A stretch of 64,000 nt of DNA, taken from positions 1 through 64,000 of the forward strand of contig CAUBDX010000008.1 in the NCBI GenBank assembly GCA_958434805.1, read 5' to 3'. The notes under the pieces were generated by a model that was not told where the DNA came from, made no database searches, and worked only from the letters and a program-made list of their open reading frames with translations. This document shows, in pieces, positions 20,288-29,158 of the stretch. The DNA comes from an uncultured Phocaeicola sp. Lineage in GTDB: Bacteria > Bacteroidota > Bacteroidia > Bacteroidales > Bacteroidaceae. The translations under genes were made by a program, and so were the position numbers. Every line of letters starts with the position of its first letter. Within the stretch, counting starts at the first letter, position 1.

Positions 20288-21087
20288 AAACAGATTCTCA
20301 AAAAGAAAAAGGTCTTTGCGGATGGTTTGTATTCTTCAACGGACAAGTGCTTATAGAAAAAACGGCAAATGGATACCACATACCCTATACATGCCATCCG
20401 CCCGTTCAGGTTCCCATAGGAAGCACCATTCATCTGATTGGTGAAATAAACGGATGTCCTGCCAAGACTTATGCTATCTATGCACCGGTAGCGGGAGACG
20501 AAAACAGTGAACGGATGCTAAAAGATTTGCGTGCGTCATTCGATGTGCTTCCCTTAGAAGAATACAAGCAGGCAGGAAAAGCTTCACAAATATTGAATTG
20601 GGACAAGAATAGCCGTTACTGTCCTATGTGCGGCGTTCCTACCACCCAAGTTTCAGCCATAGCTAAACGATGTCCCGAATGTCGCCAAGAGTTTTATCCC
20701 CGTATTTCACCGGCTGTTATTGTGTTAATCAAAAAAGAGGACAGTATCTTGCTGGTACATGCCCGAAACTTCCGGGGTACATTCAACGGACTGGTTGCTG
20801 GTTTTCTGGAACCGGGCGAAACGCTTGAAGAATGTGTACACCGAGAAGTCATGGAAGAAACCGGATTAAACATCAAGAACCTGAAATATTACGGAAGTCA
20901 GCCTTGGCCTTATCCGAGTGGAATAATGGTGGGCTATTATGCCGATTATGAAAGTGGAACCATTAAACTTCAAAATGAAGAACTCAGTGCGGGTGCTTTT
21001 TATACTCGTGATAACCTGCCCGAAATACCTAAAAAATTAAGTATCGCACGGAAACTTATTGATGCATGGCTGGAAGGGGAAATCTGA
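20284..21087 (+). CDS. nudC: NudC-type Nudix NAD(H) pyrophosphatase / RNA deNADding enzyme
   Basis: The 267-residue protein has a four-Cys zinc site (C113, C116, C130, C133), a Nudix box (about 173-195, from GFLEPGETLEE to REVMEETGL) and the NADH-specific SQPWPYP motif that follows it. In the family it hydrolyses NAD(H) to NMN(H) and AMP and removes NAD caps from RNA. Its coupling to the RNA-binding protein Tex by a 4-bp overlap is interesting, because both act on RNA. A bidirectional terminator follows. Confidence 0.92.
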   Translation: MKTDSQKEKGLCGWFVFFNGQVLIEKTANGYHIPYTCHPPVQVPIGSTIHLIGEINGCPAKTYAIYAPVAGDENSERMLKDLRASFDVLPLEEYKQAGKASQILNWDKNSRYCPMCGVPTTQVSAIAKRCPECRQEFYPRISPAVIVLIKKEDSILLVHARNFRGTFNGLVAGFLEPGETLEECVHREVMEETGLNIKNLKYYGSQPWPYPSGIMVGYYADYESGTIKLQNEELSAGAFYTRDNLPEIPKKLSIARKLIDAWLEGEI

Positions 21088-21157
21088 AAAAACTTGCCAT
21101 CGGTTAAAATCAATATCCAAAACTTCAGGTTTCAACCAAACCCATATCGCTTTAAAT

Positions 21158-21209
21158 AAACGAAGTGAGAAGAATCTGACTTTACGCCAGTCTCCTCACT
21201 TCGTTTTTA
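21158..21209. terminator. bidirectional terminator between nudC and ino1
   Basis: AAACGAAGTGAG (21158-21169) pairs perfectly with CTCACTTCGTTT (21195-21206). T-runs exist on the plus strand and, as complement of AAATAAA, on the minus strand; both flanking genes point toward it. Confidence 0.85.
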
Positions 21210-21240
21210 TATTTCAGTATACTTAAAGTATTCTGACTGC

Positions 21241-22548
21241 TTAATCAATTTCTTCATCAGCTTCATAACCTCCCATTTCACGGAGTGCATTCTTCAGCAT
21301 AACATACTGCTGGAACAAGTGATTAACAGGAACTTCACCTGCAGTATAGTCATGCATCGGGCTCTTGAGGAAGAAACTCAAGAAACGCTGCGTACCAAAA
21401 CGTCCGGCACGAGCAGCCAAGTCACTCAGCAATACCAAGTCAAGGCAAAGCGGAGCTGCCAGAATAGAGTCACGACACAAGAAGTTAATCTTAATCTGCA
21501 TCGGATAACCCATCCATCCGAAAATATCGATGTTATCCCAACCTTCTTTATCGTCATTGCGAGGAGGATAATAGTTGATACGTACTTTATGATAATAATC
21601 AGTATAAAGATCCGGTTGGTTTTCTGGAACCAAGATAGATTCCAAAGTAGAAAGTTTACTAACCTCTTTAGTATGGAAGTTAGCCGGCTCATCCAGCACT
21701 AAGCCGTCGCGGTTTCCAAGAATATTGGTAGAGAACCATCCTGACAACCCTAAGCAGCGTGTTCCGATAATCGGAGCAAAACCCGATTTAACCAAAGTCT
21801 GGCCGGTCTTGAAATCTTTACCGGCAATCGGCATTTGTGTTTTTTCAGCCATTTCCCACATAGCCGGAATATCTACTGTAGTGTTTGGAGCACCCATAAT
21901 AAAAGGAGCCCCTTCAGCCAAAGCAGCATACGCATAACACATAGAAGGAGCAATGTGTTCGCGGTCATCGTTCTTCATCGCCAGTTCAAGTGCAGCCAAA
22001 GAGCCGTGAACAGATTCATCGACAGGCACATAAATTTCGGTTGATGCAGCCCACAAAACAACGATACGGCTACAGCCGTTAGCAGCTTTAAAGTTACGGA
22101 TATCCTCACGCAAAGCTTCTACCATATCCCAACGGGTAGCGCAGTCTTTCACATTGTTTCCATCCAGACGTTTAGCATAATTATGGTCGAATGCAGCTTT
22201 CATCGGAACGATACATTCCAACTCATCTTTCACCGGATTGATATCTTTTTCTTTTAACACTTCACAGTTCATGGCCGATTCGTATGCATTGGCAGGATAT
22301 ACATCCCATGCGCCGAATACGATATCGCTCAACTGAGCCATCGGAACGATTTCATTATAATGCAGATATTTCTTTTCTGCTCCACGCCCTACACGGATTT
22401 TGTCATATTGCGTCATAGAGCCCACAGGCTTCGCCAATCCCTTGCGAGTCATTAATACCCCTGTCATAAATGTGGTGGCCACTGCACCCAGACCCACACA
22501 TAAAACTCCCAGCTTTCCTTCTGCTGGTTTTACATTCATGTTTTTCAT
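21241..22548 (-). CDS. ino1: myo-inositol-1-phosphate synthase
   Basis: The 435-residue protein is a full-length member of the prokaryotic inositol-3-phosphate synthase family: an N-terminal NAD-binding Rossmann segment (GVLCVGLGAVATTF), a central segment with VLWAASTE, and a later block with GQTLVKSGFAP and the conserved FHTKEVSKL Lys. It converts glucose 6-phosphate to inositol phosphate, using NAD as a recycled cofactor. In Bacteroides thetaiotaomicron a similar enzyme feeds phosphatidylinositol and inositol sphingolipids and lies in a lipid cluster. Here it is alone: no phosphatidylinositol-phosphate synthase or phosphatase is adjacent. A minus-strand promoter may lie at 22695-22727 (see the intergenic entry). 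Confidence 0.95.
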   Translation of the reverse strand: MKNMNVKPAEGKLGVLCVGLGAVATTFMTGVLMTRKGLAKPVGSMTQYDKIRVGRGAEKKYLHYNEIVPMAQLSDIVFGAWDVYPANAYESAMNCEVLKEKDINPVKDELECIVPMKAAFDHNYAKRLDGNNVKDCATRWDMVEALREDIRNFKAANGCSRIVVLWAASTEIYVPVDESVHGSLAALELAMKNDDREHIAPSMCYAYAALAEGAPFIMGAPNTTVDIPAMWEMAEKTQMPIAGKDFKTGQTLVKSGFAPIIGTRCLGLSGWFSTNILGNRDGLVLDEPANFHTKEVSKLSTLESILVPENQPDLYTDYYHKVRINYYPPRNDDKEGWDNIDIFGWMGYPMQIKINFLCRDSILAAPLCLDLVLLSDLAARAGRFGTQRFLSFFLKSPMHDYTAGEVPVNHLFQQYVMLKNALREMGGYEADEEID

Positions 22549-22867
22549 TTCATACTTTCTTTTACGTTAAATAATAACAGCTATTCTCTATTTATAGGCT
22601 ACAAGTATCAGACTACAGTTAACTAAGCCTGACAAAATGCTCATATCGCCAACTAAACAGAGCATAGCAAATACTTCTTTTAGATTTTATGCCTTAAAGG
22701 TAAGGCTTTATTTCCTTAAACAGCAAGAATTCAAGTGATTTTTATTTCACAAGTGTATTATTTACCTATAAATTCAGCAAAAAGCACACTCGTTAAATTC
22801 CAAATAAACAAGGCTAAACCAAAAAATATGCGTATCTTTGCGCCCGAATTTTTGAAAATTAATAATA
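22549..22867. promoter_or_regulatory. divergent intergenic region between ino1 and the PfkB kinase gene
   Basis: On the plus strand TATCTTTG at 22833-22840 is a -7 element 27 bp before the kinase start. On the minus strand TACCTTTA (22695-22702), with a TTG 21 bp behind it (22725-22727), could serve ino1, leaving a long leader. GCCTTA/TAAGGC at 22691-22706 forms a short inverted repeat over that site, possibly an operator. The rest is AT-rich with nothing recognisable. Confidence 0.45.
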
Positions 22868-23764
22868 ATGAATGACATTTGCTGCATAGGACACATCACG
22901 TTAGATAAAATTGTAACTCCGAAACAGACTACTTACCTCCCAGGAGGTACTTCTTATTATTTCTCACATGGCATGCGCCATCTGAAGGATACAAAAAATT
23001 ATCGCTTAATAACTGCACTCGCTCCAAGTGAATATAAGGCCGTAGAAGAAATGCGGGAAAAAGGTATTCAGGTCAAAGTACTTCCGAGCAAAAATACAGT
23101 TTACTTTGAAAACACGTATGGAGAAAACCAAGATAACCGCACACAGCGTGTTTTAGCAAAAGCTGACCCCTTTACAGTAGAAGAGCTTAAAGACGAAAAA
23201 GCCCACATCTTCCATTTGGGAAGTTTACTCTCCGACGACTTTTCTCTGGATGTCGTAAAAATGCTTTCAAAGAAAGGCATCTTGGCAGTTGACGCACAAG
23301 GCTACCTCCGCGAAGTACGCGGTGAGAAAGTATATCCTGTAGACTGGAATGACAAAAAAGAAGCGCTTAAATATATTGACATATTAAAAGTCAATGAGCA
23401 CGAAGCACAAGTTCTGACAGGATATGCTGACCCTAAACAGGCAGCCTTACAACTGGCCGACTGGGGAGTAAAAGAGGTCTTGCTTACCTTAGGAAGCCTC
23501 GGATCGCTCATTTACGCAGAGGGAAAATTCCACCAAATCCCGGCTTATCCTCCCCAAGACGTTGTAGATGCCACCGGATGTGGAGACACATATGTATTAG
23601 GATACTTATATATGCGCAACAAAGGAGCGTCATACGAAGAAGCAGGTTGCTTTGCTGCAGCCATGTCGACCATCAAATTAGAAAAATCCGGTCCTTTCTC
23701 AGGTACAGAAGAGGATATCTGGAATATCATACATAACAGCAAGCTACACCCTCAAACACTATAA
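22868..23764 (+). CDS. PfkB-family carbohydrate or nucleoside kinase
   Basis: The 298-residue protein has the two PfkB signatures: an N-terminal substrate-binding region (CCIGHITLDKI, then LPGGTSYYFSHG) and the C-terminal DATGCGDTY segment, where D240 should be the catalytic base and GCGD forms the anion hole. The substrate cannot be told from sequence. It lies directly across from ino1, and some PfkB enzymes act on inositol, but the divergent arrangement is only weak support. A hypothetical helical protein gene follows 83 bp later. Confidence 0.85.
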   Translation: MNDICCIGHITLDKIVTPKQTTYLPGGTSYYFSHGMRHLKDTKNYRLITALAPSEYKAVEEMREKGIQVKVLPSKNTVYFENTYGENQDNRTQRVLAKADPFTVEELKDEKAHIFHLGSLLSDDFSLDVVKMLSKKGILAVDAQGYLREVRGEKVYPVDWNDKKEALKYIDILKVNEHEAQVLTGYADPKQAALQLADWGVKEVLLTLGSLGSLIYAEGKFHQIPAYPPQDVVDATGCGDTYVLGYLYMRNKGASYEEAGCFAAAMSTIKLEKSGPFSGTEEDIWNIIHNSKLHPQTL

Positions 23765-23806
23765 CGAAAAAATAAAGGAAAACCGAGGTTATTCAAGAAA
23801 AAGGTA

Positions 23807-23814
23807 TAACTTTG
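23807..23814 (+). promoter_or_regulatory. -7 promoter element before the 102-residue protein and ygiQ
   Basis: TAACTTTG matches the consensus and lies 33 bp before the start at 23848; no clear -33 element is seen. Confidence 0.5.
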
Positions 23815-23847
23815 TCTGTATAAAACGAACTTTAAAACAAAAAAGCT

Positions 23848-24156
23848 ATGTACACAATACAGACAAACGCTTCGGGCACCCGAAGCATGGAAATCTCGGA
23901 ACAGCATTTACAGACCATTGAAAAATATTCTCTATTCCAACACCTGATTGACAGTAACGGAATTGTAGACGAGAATGTTCTTGATAAACTAAAACTGAAT
24001 GTCCGCTCGCTAATCGCCTCAATGGAAGAAAACAGTAAAGATTTGCTTGACCTTTGTATTGACGTGATTTACCATAACAATATGAAAGCATTCGGACTTC
24101 ACCAACTAATTTTGCTTTACATAAACTGGGAACGTGATAAAGAAACAACAGAATAA
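23848..24156 (+). CDS. small helical protein of unknown function
   Basis: The 102-residue product is predicted all-helical and acidic, with no signal peptide or known motif. Its own -7 promoter element precedes it, and its last 23 bases overlap the GTG start of the radical SAM gene, which suggests translational coupling and a shared job. Reading the same stretch on the other strand gives a frame with no recognisable content. I do not recognise the family. Confidence 0.65.
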   Translation: MYTIQTNASGTRSMEISEQHLQTIEKYSLFQHLIDSNGIVDENVLDKLKLNVRSLIASMEENSKDLLDLCIDVIYHNNMKAFGLHQLILLYINWERDKETTE

Positions 24157-25960
24157 TTTAACCGACTGGTTACCTACTACAAAAAAAGAAGTAGAACTCA
24201 GGGGATGGGACGAACTGGATGTAATTCTGTTCAGTGGAGATGCATATGTGGATCACCCGTCATTCGGAGCTGCTGTCATCGGACGTATGCTTGAATCACA
24301 AGGACTGCGTGTTGCAATCATTCCCCAACCAAACTGGCGGGACGACTTACGTGACTTTAAAAAACTGGGCCGTCCCCGTTTATTCTTCGGGGTTTCTCCC
24401 GGCTGCATGGATAGTATGGTCAATAAATACACAGCCAACCGGCGGTTGCGCAGTGAAGATGCGTATACCCCTGACGGACGCCATGATATGCGCCCCGAGT
24501 ATCCAAGCATCGTATATACACAAATTCTAAAAAAACTTTACCCGGATGTACCTGTCATCTTAGGAGGCATTGAAGCATCACTCCGGCGCTTGACTCACTT
24601 TGATTATTGGCAAGATAAAGTACGTCCGTCTATCTTGGTGGACGCACCTGCAGACTTACTCATCTACGGAATGGGAGAAAAGCCTATCATGGAACTTTGC
24701 CGTCGCATGAAAGCAAGTCAAGAAATTCCCCATGATATTCCTCAGACAGCTTATCTGACGCACTCCGGTGAAAAAGTTTGTCCGGATAACACGGCAGACG
24801 ACTTAACCCTTTTCTCACACGAAGAATGCTTGAAAGACAAGAAAAAACAAGCACAAAACTTTCGTCACATAGAAGAAGAATCTAACAAATATACCGCTGC
24901 ACGCATTCTCCAGCAAGTGGGAAACCGTACGGTCGTGGTCAATCCACCCTATCCTCCCATGACTCAGGGCGAGCTGGATATGTCTTTCGACCTTCCCTAT
25001 ACCCGTCTTCCCCATCCTAAATACAAAGGAAAACGTATTCCTGCCTATGAAATGATTAAGTTCTCGGTCAACATTCACCGGGGATGTTTTGGGGGATGTG
25101 CTTTTTGCACCATCTCTGCCCATCAGGGAAAATTCATTGTAAGCAGAAGCAAAGAGAGTATTCTAAAAGAAGTCAAAGCAATAACTCAAATGCCCGACTT
25201 CAAAGGATATCTGAGCGACCTGGGAGGTCCGTCGGCAAACATGTACTGCATGGGCGGCAAAGACTTAAAGCTATGCCAACGCTGCAAGCGTCCGTCGTGC
25301 ATTCATCCTAAAGTATGTCCGAACTTAAATACCGACCATCGCCCCCTACTCGACATTTACCATTCGGTAGATGCCTTGCCGGGGATTAAGAAAAGCTTTA
25401 TTGGAAGTGGAGTACGCTACGACCTTCTCCTCCATCAGAGCAAAGACGATGCCGTTAACCGCAGCACAGCTGAATATACCCGTGAACTGATTACACGCCA
25501 CGTAAGCGGACGTCTGAAGGTTGCCCCTGAACACACCAGCGACCACGTTTTATATTTGATGCGCAAACCTCCTTTTGAACAGTTCTATCAGTTCAAAAAG
25601 ATTTTCGACAAACTGAATGCTGAGTTGAATCTGCGTCAACAGATTATTCCTTATTTTATCAGCAGTCATCCGGGATGCACTGAAGAAGACATGGCAGAGC
25701 TGGCAGTTACCACCAAACGTTTAGACTTTCATCTGGAGCAAGTGCAAGACTTTACGCCAACCCCCATGACGGTTGCAACCGAAGCTTGGTATACCGGCTA
25801 TCATCCTTACACATTGGAACCGGTTTATTCGGCTAAAACTCCGAAAGAAAAGCTGGCGCAGCGCATGTTCTTCTTCTGGTACAAACCTGAAGAACGGCGT
25901 TCCATCATCAATGAGCTAAAGCGAATTGGGCGCAGTGACTTGATCAAAAAATTATATTAA
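24134..25960 (+). CDS. YgiQ family radical SAM protein
   Basis: At 608 residues it matches the YgiQ family in full: an N-terminal UPF0313 region (DWLPTTKKEV, FSGDAYVDHPSFG, PQPNWRDDL), the radical SAM cluster motif C318, C322, C325 (RGCFGGCAFC), a second Cys-rich patch (CQRCKRPSC), and the C-terminal helical part ending LYWYK-like. I accept the GTG at 24134 because the family sequence (KKQQNNLTDWLP) begins directly after it. The reaction is not established for the family. It is probably co-translated with the 102-residue protein. Confidence 0.9.
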   Translation: MIKKQQNNLTDWLPTTKKEVELRGWDELDVILFSGDAYVDHPSFGAAVIGRMLESQGLRVAIIPQPNWRDDLRDFKKLGRPRLFFGVSPGCMDSMVNKYTANRRLRSEDAYTPDGRHDMRPEYPSIVYTQILKKLYPDVPVILGGIEASLRRLTHFDYWQDKVRPSILVDAPADLLIYGMGEKPIMELCRRMKASQEIPHDIPQTAYLTHSGEKVCPDNTADDLTLFSHEECLKDKKKQAQNFRHIEEESNKYTAARILQQVGNRTVVVNPPYPPMTQGELDMSFDLPYTRLPHPKYKGKRIPAYEMIKFSVNIHRGCFGGCAFCTISAHQGKFIVSRSKESILKEVKAITQMPDFKGYLSDLGGPSANMYCMGGKDLKLCQRCKRPSCIHPKVCPNLNTDHRPLLDIYHSVDALPGIKKSFIGSGVRYDLLLHQSKDDAVNRSTAEYTRELITRHVSGRLKVAPEHTSDHVLYLMRKPPFEQFYQFKKIFDKLNAELNLRQQIIPYFISSHPGCTEEDMAELAVTTKRLDFHLEQVQDFTPTPMTVATEAWYTGYHPYTLEPVYSAKTPKEKLAQRMFFFWYKPEERRSIINELKRIGRSDLIKKLY

Positions 25961-25965
25961 CAGGT

Positions 25966-26003
25966 AAGCATCTCCAACATAAAAAGGGGATGCTTTCTTT
26001 TTA
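25966..26003 (+). terminator. terminator of the ygiQ-type gene
   Basis: AAGCATCTCC (25966-25975) pairs with GGGGATGCTT (25986-25995) with one U-G pair, followed by a T-rich run. Confidence 0.8.
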
Positions 26004-26186
26004 CCCCAAACCCATAACAACGTAACCCCTATTCCATTTTACCTCCTTTATTAACCCAAAGCATCCTCCTGATAACCCCCGTTGCGCAACCTTTTCACCA
26101 AGCTCACTTCCCTCCCCCAAAAAAGCAGACAAACATTTGACAAAAAGATAAAAATCAAGCAAATCCTTTGTTTTTGAATAAAAAAG

Positions 26187-26218
26187 TTTGGTCTCCCTCT
26201 TTTTTTTTAATAATTTTG
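26187..26218 (+). promoter_or_regulatory. promoter of the exported peptidase operon
   Basis: TTTG (26187-26190), 20-bp spacer, TAATTTTG (26211-26218): a full match to the Bacteroidota consensus, 27 bp before the first start codon. Confidence 0.8.
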
Positions 26219-26245
26219 AACCAAATTCACACTTAATAAGTAACT

Positions 26246-27844
26246 ATGAAACTATACGGTACTTTATTTATTATCGGGCTGGCTCTTTCACAATCACTCG
26301 CAGCCCAAAATACGTTATTCCATGACCCTGACTGCTGCACCAGTATAATGGTAGGAAAAGAAGCCTCATCAGACGGTTCGGTAATAACCAGCCACACCTG
26401 CGACAGCTGGTATCGCTCTTGGGTCAATGTAGTTCCGGCTAAAACTTATAAAAATGACACCGTAACTGCCATTTATAACGGACGCATGCATACTGAATTT
26501 CCCGAAGACCAGACCAATCTGACCGTAAAAGGGAAAATACCACAGGTTCGTAATACCTATGCTTTTTTGGATACCTCTTATCCATGTATGAACGAGAAAC
26601 AACTTGCCATGGGCGAAACCACCATCAGCGGTCGTGACACACTGCAAAACAAACAAGGCATGTTCATGATAGAAGAACTTGCACGCATTGCCTTGGAACG
26701 CTGCTCTACCGCTCGCCAAACCATCCAGCTGATGGGAGAACTGGTAAAAACATATGGTTATGGAGATTCCGGAGAATGTTTGACCATCGCCGACCCCAAA
26801 GAAGTATGGCATTTTGAAATTTTCGGAGAAGGTCCGGATAAAATAGGTGGCGTATGGGCTGCCGTACGCATCCCTGACGGAGAGGTGGGTGTCTCTGCCA
26901 ACATTCCACGCATCAGCACACTGAATCTGAAAGACAAAGAAAATTACATGGCTTCAGAGAATGTATTCGAAGTAGCCAAAAAACTGAAACTTTGGGACGG
27001 AAAGAAACCCTTCAAATTCTGGCGTGCCTATGGAGGTCCTAACTACGCAGGAAAATGGCAAGCCTTCAGTGTCCGGGAGTTCTTTATACTTAGCACCCTT
27101 GCCCCTTCACTTAACTTAGATGAAAATGCCGAAGAATTACCTTTCAGCGTTAAACCGGAGAAAAAGCTGAATGCCACCGATGTAATGGCACTCCTTCGTC
27201 AAACTTACGAAGGTACTCAGTGGGATGTAACCCGCAACTTGAAGGTTGTAAAGAAAGACCGAAAAACCGGACAGACAGATACCATTATCAGCCCGAAAGC
27301 TAACCCTTGGATGCGTCCCGATGAAGTACAGATGCTCAACGGTATCAAAGAAGGAGCCGTAAAATCATACCGCAACATTGCTGTCCCTCAGTGCGCTTAC
27401 TCTACAGTAATTCAATTACGCAGCTGGCTCCCCGATGCAGTGGGCGGCATTTGCTGGTTCTCGATGGATAACCCGGGACAAAGTCCGCGTGTACCCATTT
27501 TTGCAGGAACTACCGACCTGCCCGCCATGTATAAAATTTGCGGAAACCACCGTTACCGCGAAGATGCAGCCCTATGGCATTACCGCCGTGCCAATAAACT
27601 GGCAACCGTACGCTGGGGAAACGCGCGCGGCATTATGGAAAAAAATATCCTGCACTTTGAAGATAAAGCCTTCAGTGAACTTCCCATGGTAGAGAGCCGT
27701 TATCAAGAACTGCTTAAAACCAAAGGAGAAGAACGTGCCAAAGCTTTTCTTACAGATTATACAAAAGACTTTATCGGAGCAACCATTCTACGTTGGGATG
27801 AAATGGCTGCCAAATATTGGAATGACTATCGTTTCGGATTCTAA
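26246..27844 (+). CDS. exported C69-family dipeptidase
   Basis: The 532-residue enzyme carries a signal peptide (about 1-20, SLAA) and the C69 N-terminal nucleophile region: C30-C31 followed by TSIMVGKEASSDGS. In this family a Cys exposed by processing attacks the substrate; CTS fits C31 as that residue. Later blocks RTYAFLDTSYPCMNEKQLAMGETT-like and GYGDSGECLTIADPKEVWHFE are typical. It should cleave dipeptides in the periplasm. It is the first of three peptidase genes on one strand (gap of 26 bp to the next), and together they can digest peptides stepwise. Confidence 0.9.
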   Translation: MKLYGTLFIIGLALSQSLAAQNTLFHDPDCCTSIMVGKEASSDGSVITSHTCDSWYRSWVNVVPAKTYKNDTVTAIYNGRMHTEFPEDQTNLTVKGKIPQVRNTYAFLDTSYPCMNEKQLAMGETTISGRDTLQNKQGMFMIEELARIALERCSTARQTIQLMGELVKTYGYGDSGECLTIADPKEVWHFEIFGEGPDKIGGVWAAVRIPDGEVGVSANIPRISTLNLKDKENYMASENVFEVAKKLKLWDGKKPFKFWRAYGGPNYAGKWQAFSVREFFILSTLAPSLNLDENAEELPFSVKPEKKLNATDVMALLRQTYEGTQWDVTRNLKVVKKDRKTGQTDTIISPKANPWMRPDEVQMLNGIKEGAVKSYRNIAVPQCAYSTVIQLRSWLPDAVGGICWFSMDNPGQSPRVPIFAGTTDLPAMYKICGNHRYREDAALWHYRRANKLATVRWGNARGIMEKNILHFEDKAFSELPMVESRYQELLKTKGEERAKAFLTDYTKDFIGATILRWDEMAAKYWNDYRFGF

Positions 27845-27870
27845 CAAACTCTATACAAAATAAACAAGCC

Positions 27871-29058
27871 ATGAAAACAAAAACCATGACACTTGCTGCC
27901 CTTGCGTTGGCATCAACGACCCTATGGGCACAACAGCCCGCAGAAGGCTATCAGTTTACTACTATCGTTAACCAGAAAGTAACTCCAGTTAAAAATCAGG
28001 CTGCCACCGGAACCTGCTGGTGCTTTGCCACCACTTCATTTATCGAAGCCGAACTGCTCCGTATGGGAAAAGGTGAATACGACCTGTCGGAAATGTTCAT
28101 TGTCCGCCAAAAGTATATGAATCAACTGGAAGACAACTACCTCCGTCATGGTAACGGAAATATCGGACAAGGAAGTGTGACTCCCAGCTGGTTTACTGCT
28201 TTCGAACAAGTGGGTATCGTTCCCGAAGAAGTGTACACCGGAATCAACTACGATTCAAAGAACCACAATCACGGAGAATTAGCCTCATATATGACTGCTA
28301 TTGCCGAGCAAGCTGTAAAGTTACGGAAACGCAGCCCTGAGTATAATAAATTGATCAAGAGTTTATTTGACATCTATATGGGCGAACTGCCTGAAACATT
28401 TACTTATAAAGGGAAAGAATATACTCCGAAATCATTTGCAGCCTCTCTGGGCATCAACCGCAATGACTATGTCATGCTGACCAGTTTCTCACACAAACCT
28501 TTTTATGAAGAATTTGAGGTGGAAATCCCCGACAACTGGGAACATGCCAAAATGTATAATCTTCCACTGGATGAAATGATGGCTGCCACCGATTACGCAC
28601 TAAACAACGGATTTACCGTGGCATGGGACGGAGATGTAAGTGAACGCGGATTTGCCTACACGCATGGAGTAGCCATCAATCCGGAAGTGGAAAAAACCGA
28701 AGATTTAAAAGGAACCGACTTTGCACGCTGGCAAAAGATGAACGAGAAAGACCGTTTGGCTGAAGTGTTCAAATTTGAACGTCCCTATCCGGAAATCAAT
28801 GTAACTCAGGAAGTTCGTCAGGCTGGATATGAATCGTTTGTAACCACCGACGACCACCTGATGCATCTCACCGGTCTGGCAAAAGACCAAAACGGAACCA
28901 AGTATTATATCACCAAAAACTCATGGGGAACAGCCCGCAATGATTTTGGCGGCTACCTGAACATGTCGGAAAGCTTCGTACGTGCCAAAACAGTCTATGT
29001 ACTGATGCACAAAGACGCTTTGACCAAAGACATGAAAAAGAAACTGGGCATCCAGTAA
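27871..29058 (+). CDS. exported C1B aminopeptidase C / bleomycin-hydrolase family protease
   Basis: The 395-residue protein is a C1B papain-like protease with an added signal peptide (MKTKTMTLAALALASTTLWA). The catalytic Cys is C49 in TGTCWCFAT, the His is H332 in LMHLTGLA and the Asn is N350 in KNSWG. Most family members are cytoplasmic and about 450 residues, so the signal peptide and shorter size mark this as the exported Bacteroidota version. It acts on N-terminal residues of peptides. It is the middle gene of the peptidase operon and is separated from the S9 gene by 100 bp that contain a hairpin. Confidence 0.9.
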   Translation: MKTKTMTLAALALASTTLWAQQPAEGYQFTTIVNQKVTPVKNQAATGTCWCFATTSFIEAELLRMGKGEYDLSEMFIVRQKYMNQLEDNYLRHGNGNIGQGSVTPSWFTAFEQVGIVPEEVYTGINYDSKNHNHGELASYMTAIAEQAVKLRKRSPEYNKLIKSLFDIYMGELPETFTYKGKEYTPKSFAASLGINRNDYVMLTSFSHKPFYEEFEVEIPDNWEHAKMYNLPLDEMMAATDYALNNGFTVAWDGDVSERGFAYTHGVAINPEVEKTEDLKGTDFARWQKMNEKDRLAEVFKFERPYPEINVTQEVRQAGYESFVTTDDHLMHLTGLAKDQNGTKYYITKNSWGTARNDFGGYLNMSESFVRAKTVYVLMHKDALTKDMKKKLGIQ

Positions 29059-29078
29059 ATCTCTGTCATTCATAAAAC

Positions 29079-29120
29079 AGCGGGGTAACAAGGGAAGAGA
29101 CCTCCCCTCGTTACCTCGTT
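29079..29120 (+). other. intercistronic hairpin in the peptidase operon
   Basis: GGTAACaAGGGA (from 29084) can pair with TCCCcTcGTTACC (to 29115), with small bulges. No T-run follows, so I read it as a processing or stability element and not a terminator. Confidence 0.5.
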
Positions 29121-29158
29121 CTGCTTATCAACTATCTATTACTAATATCTGAAAAGAC

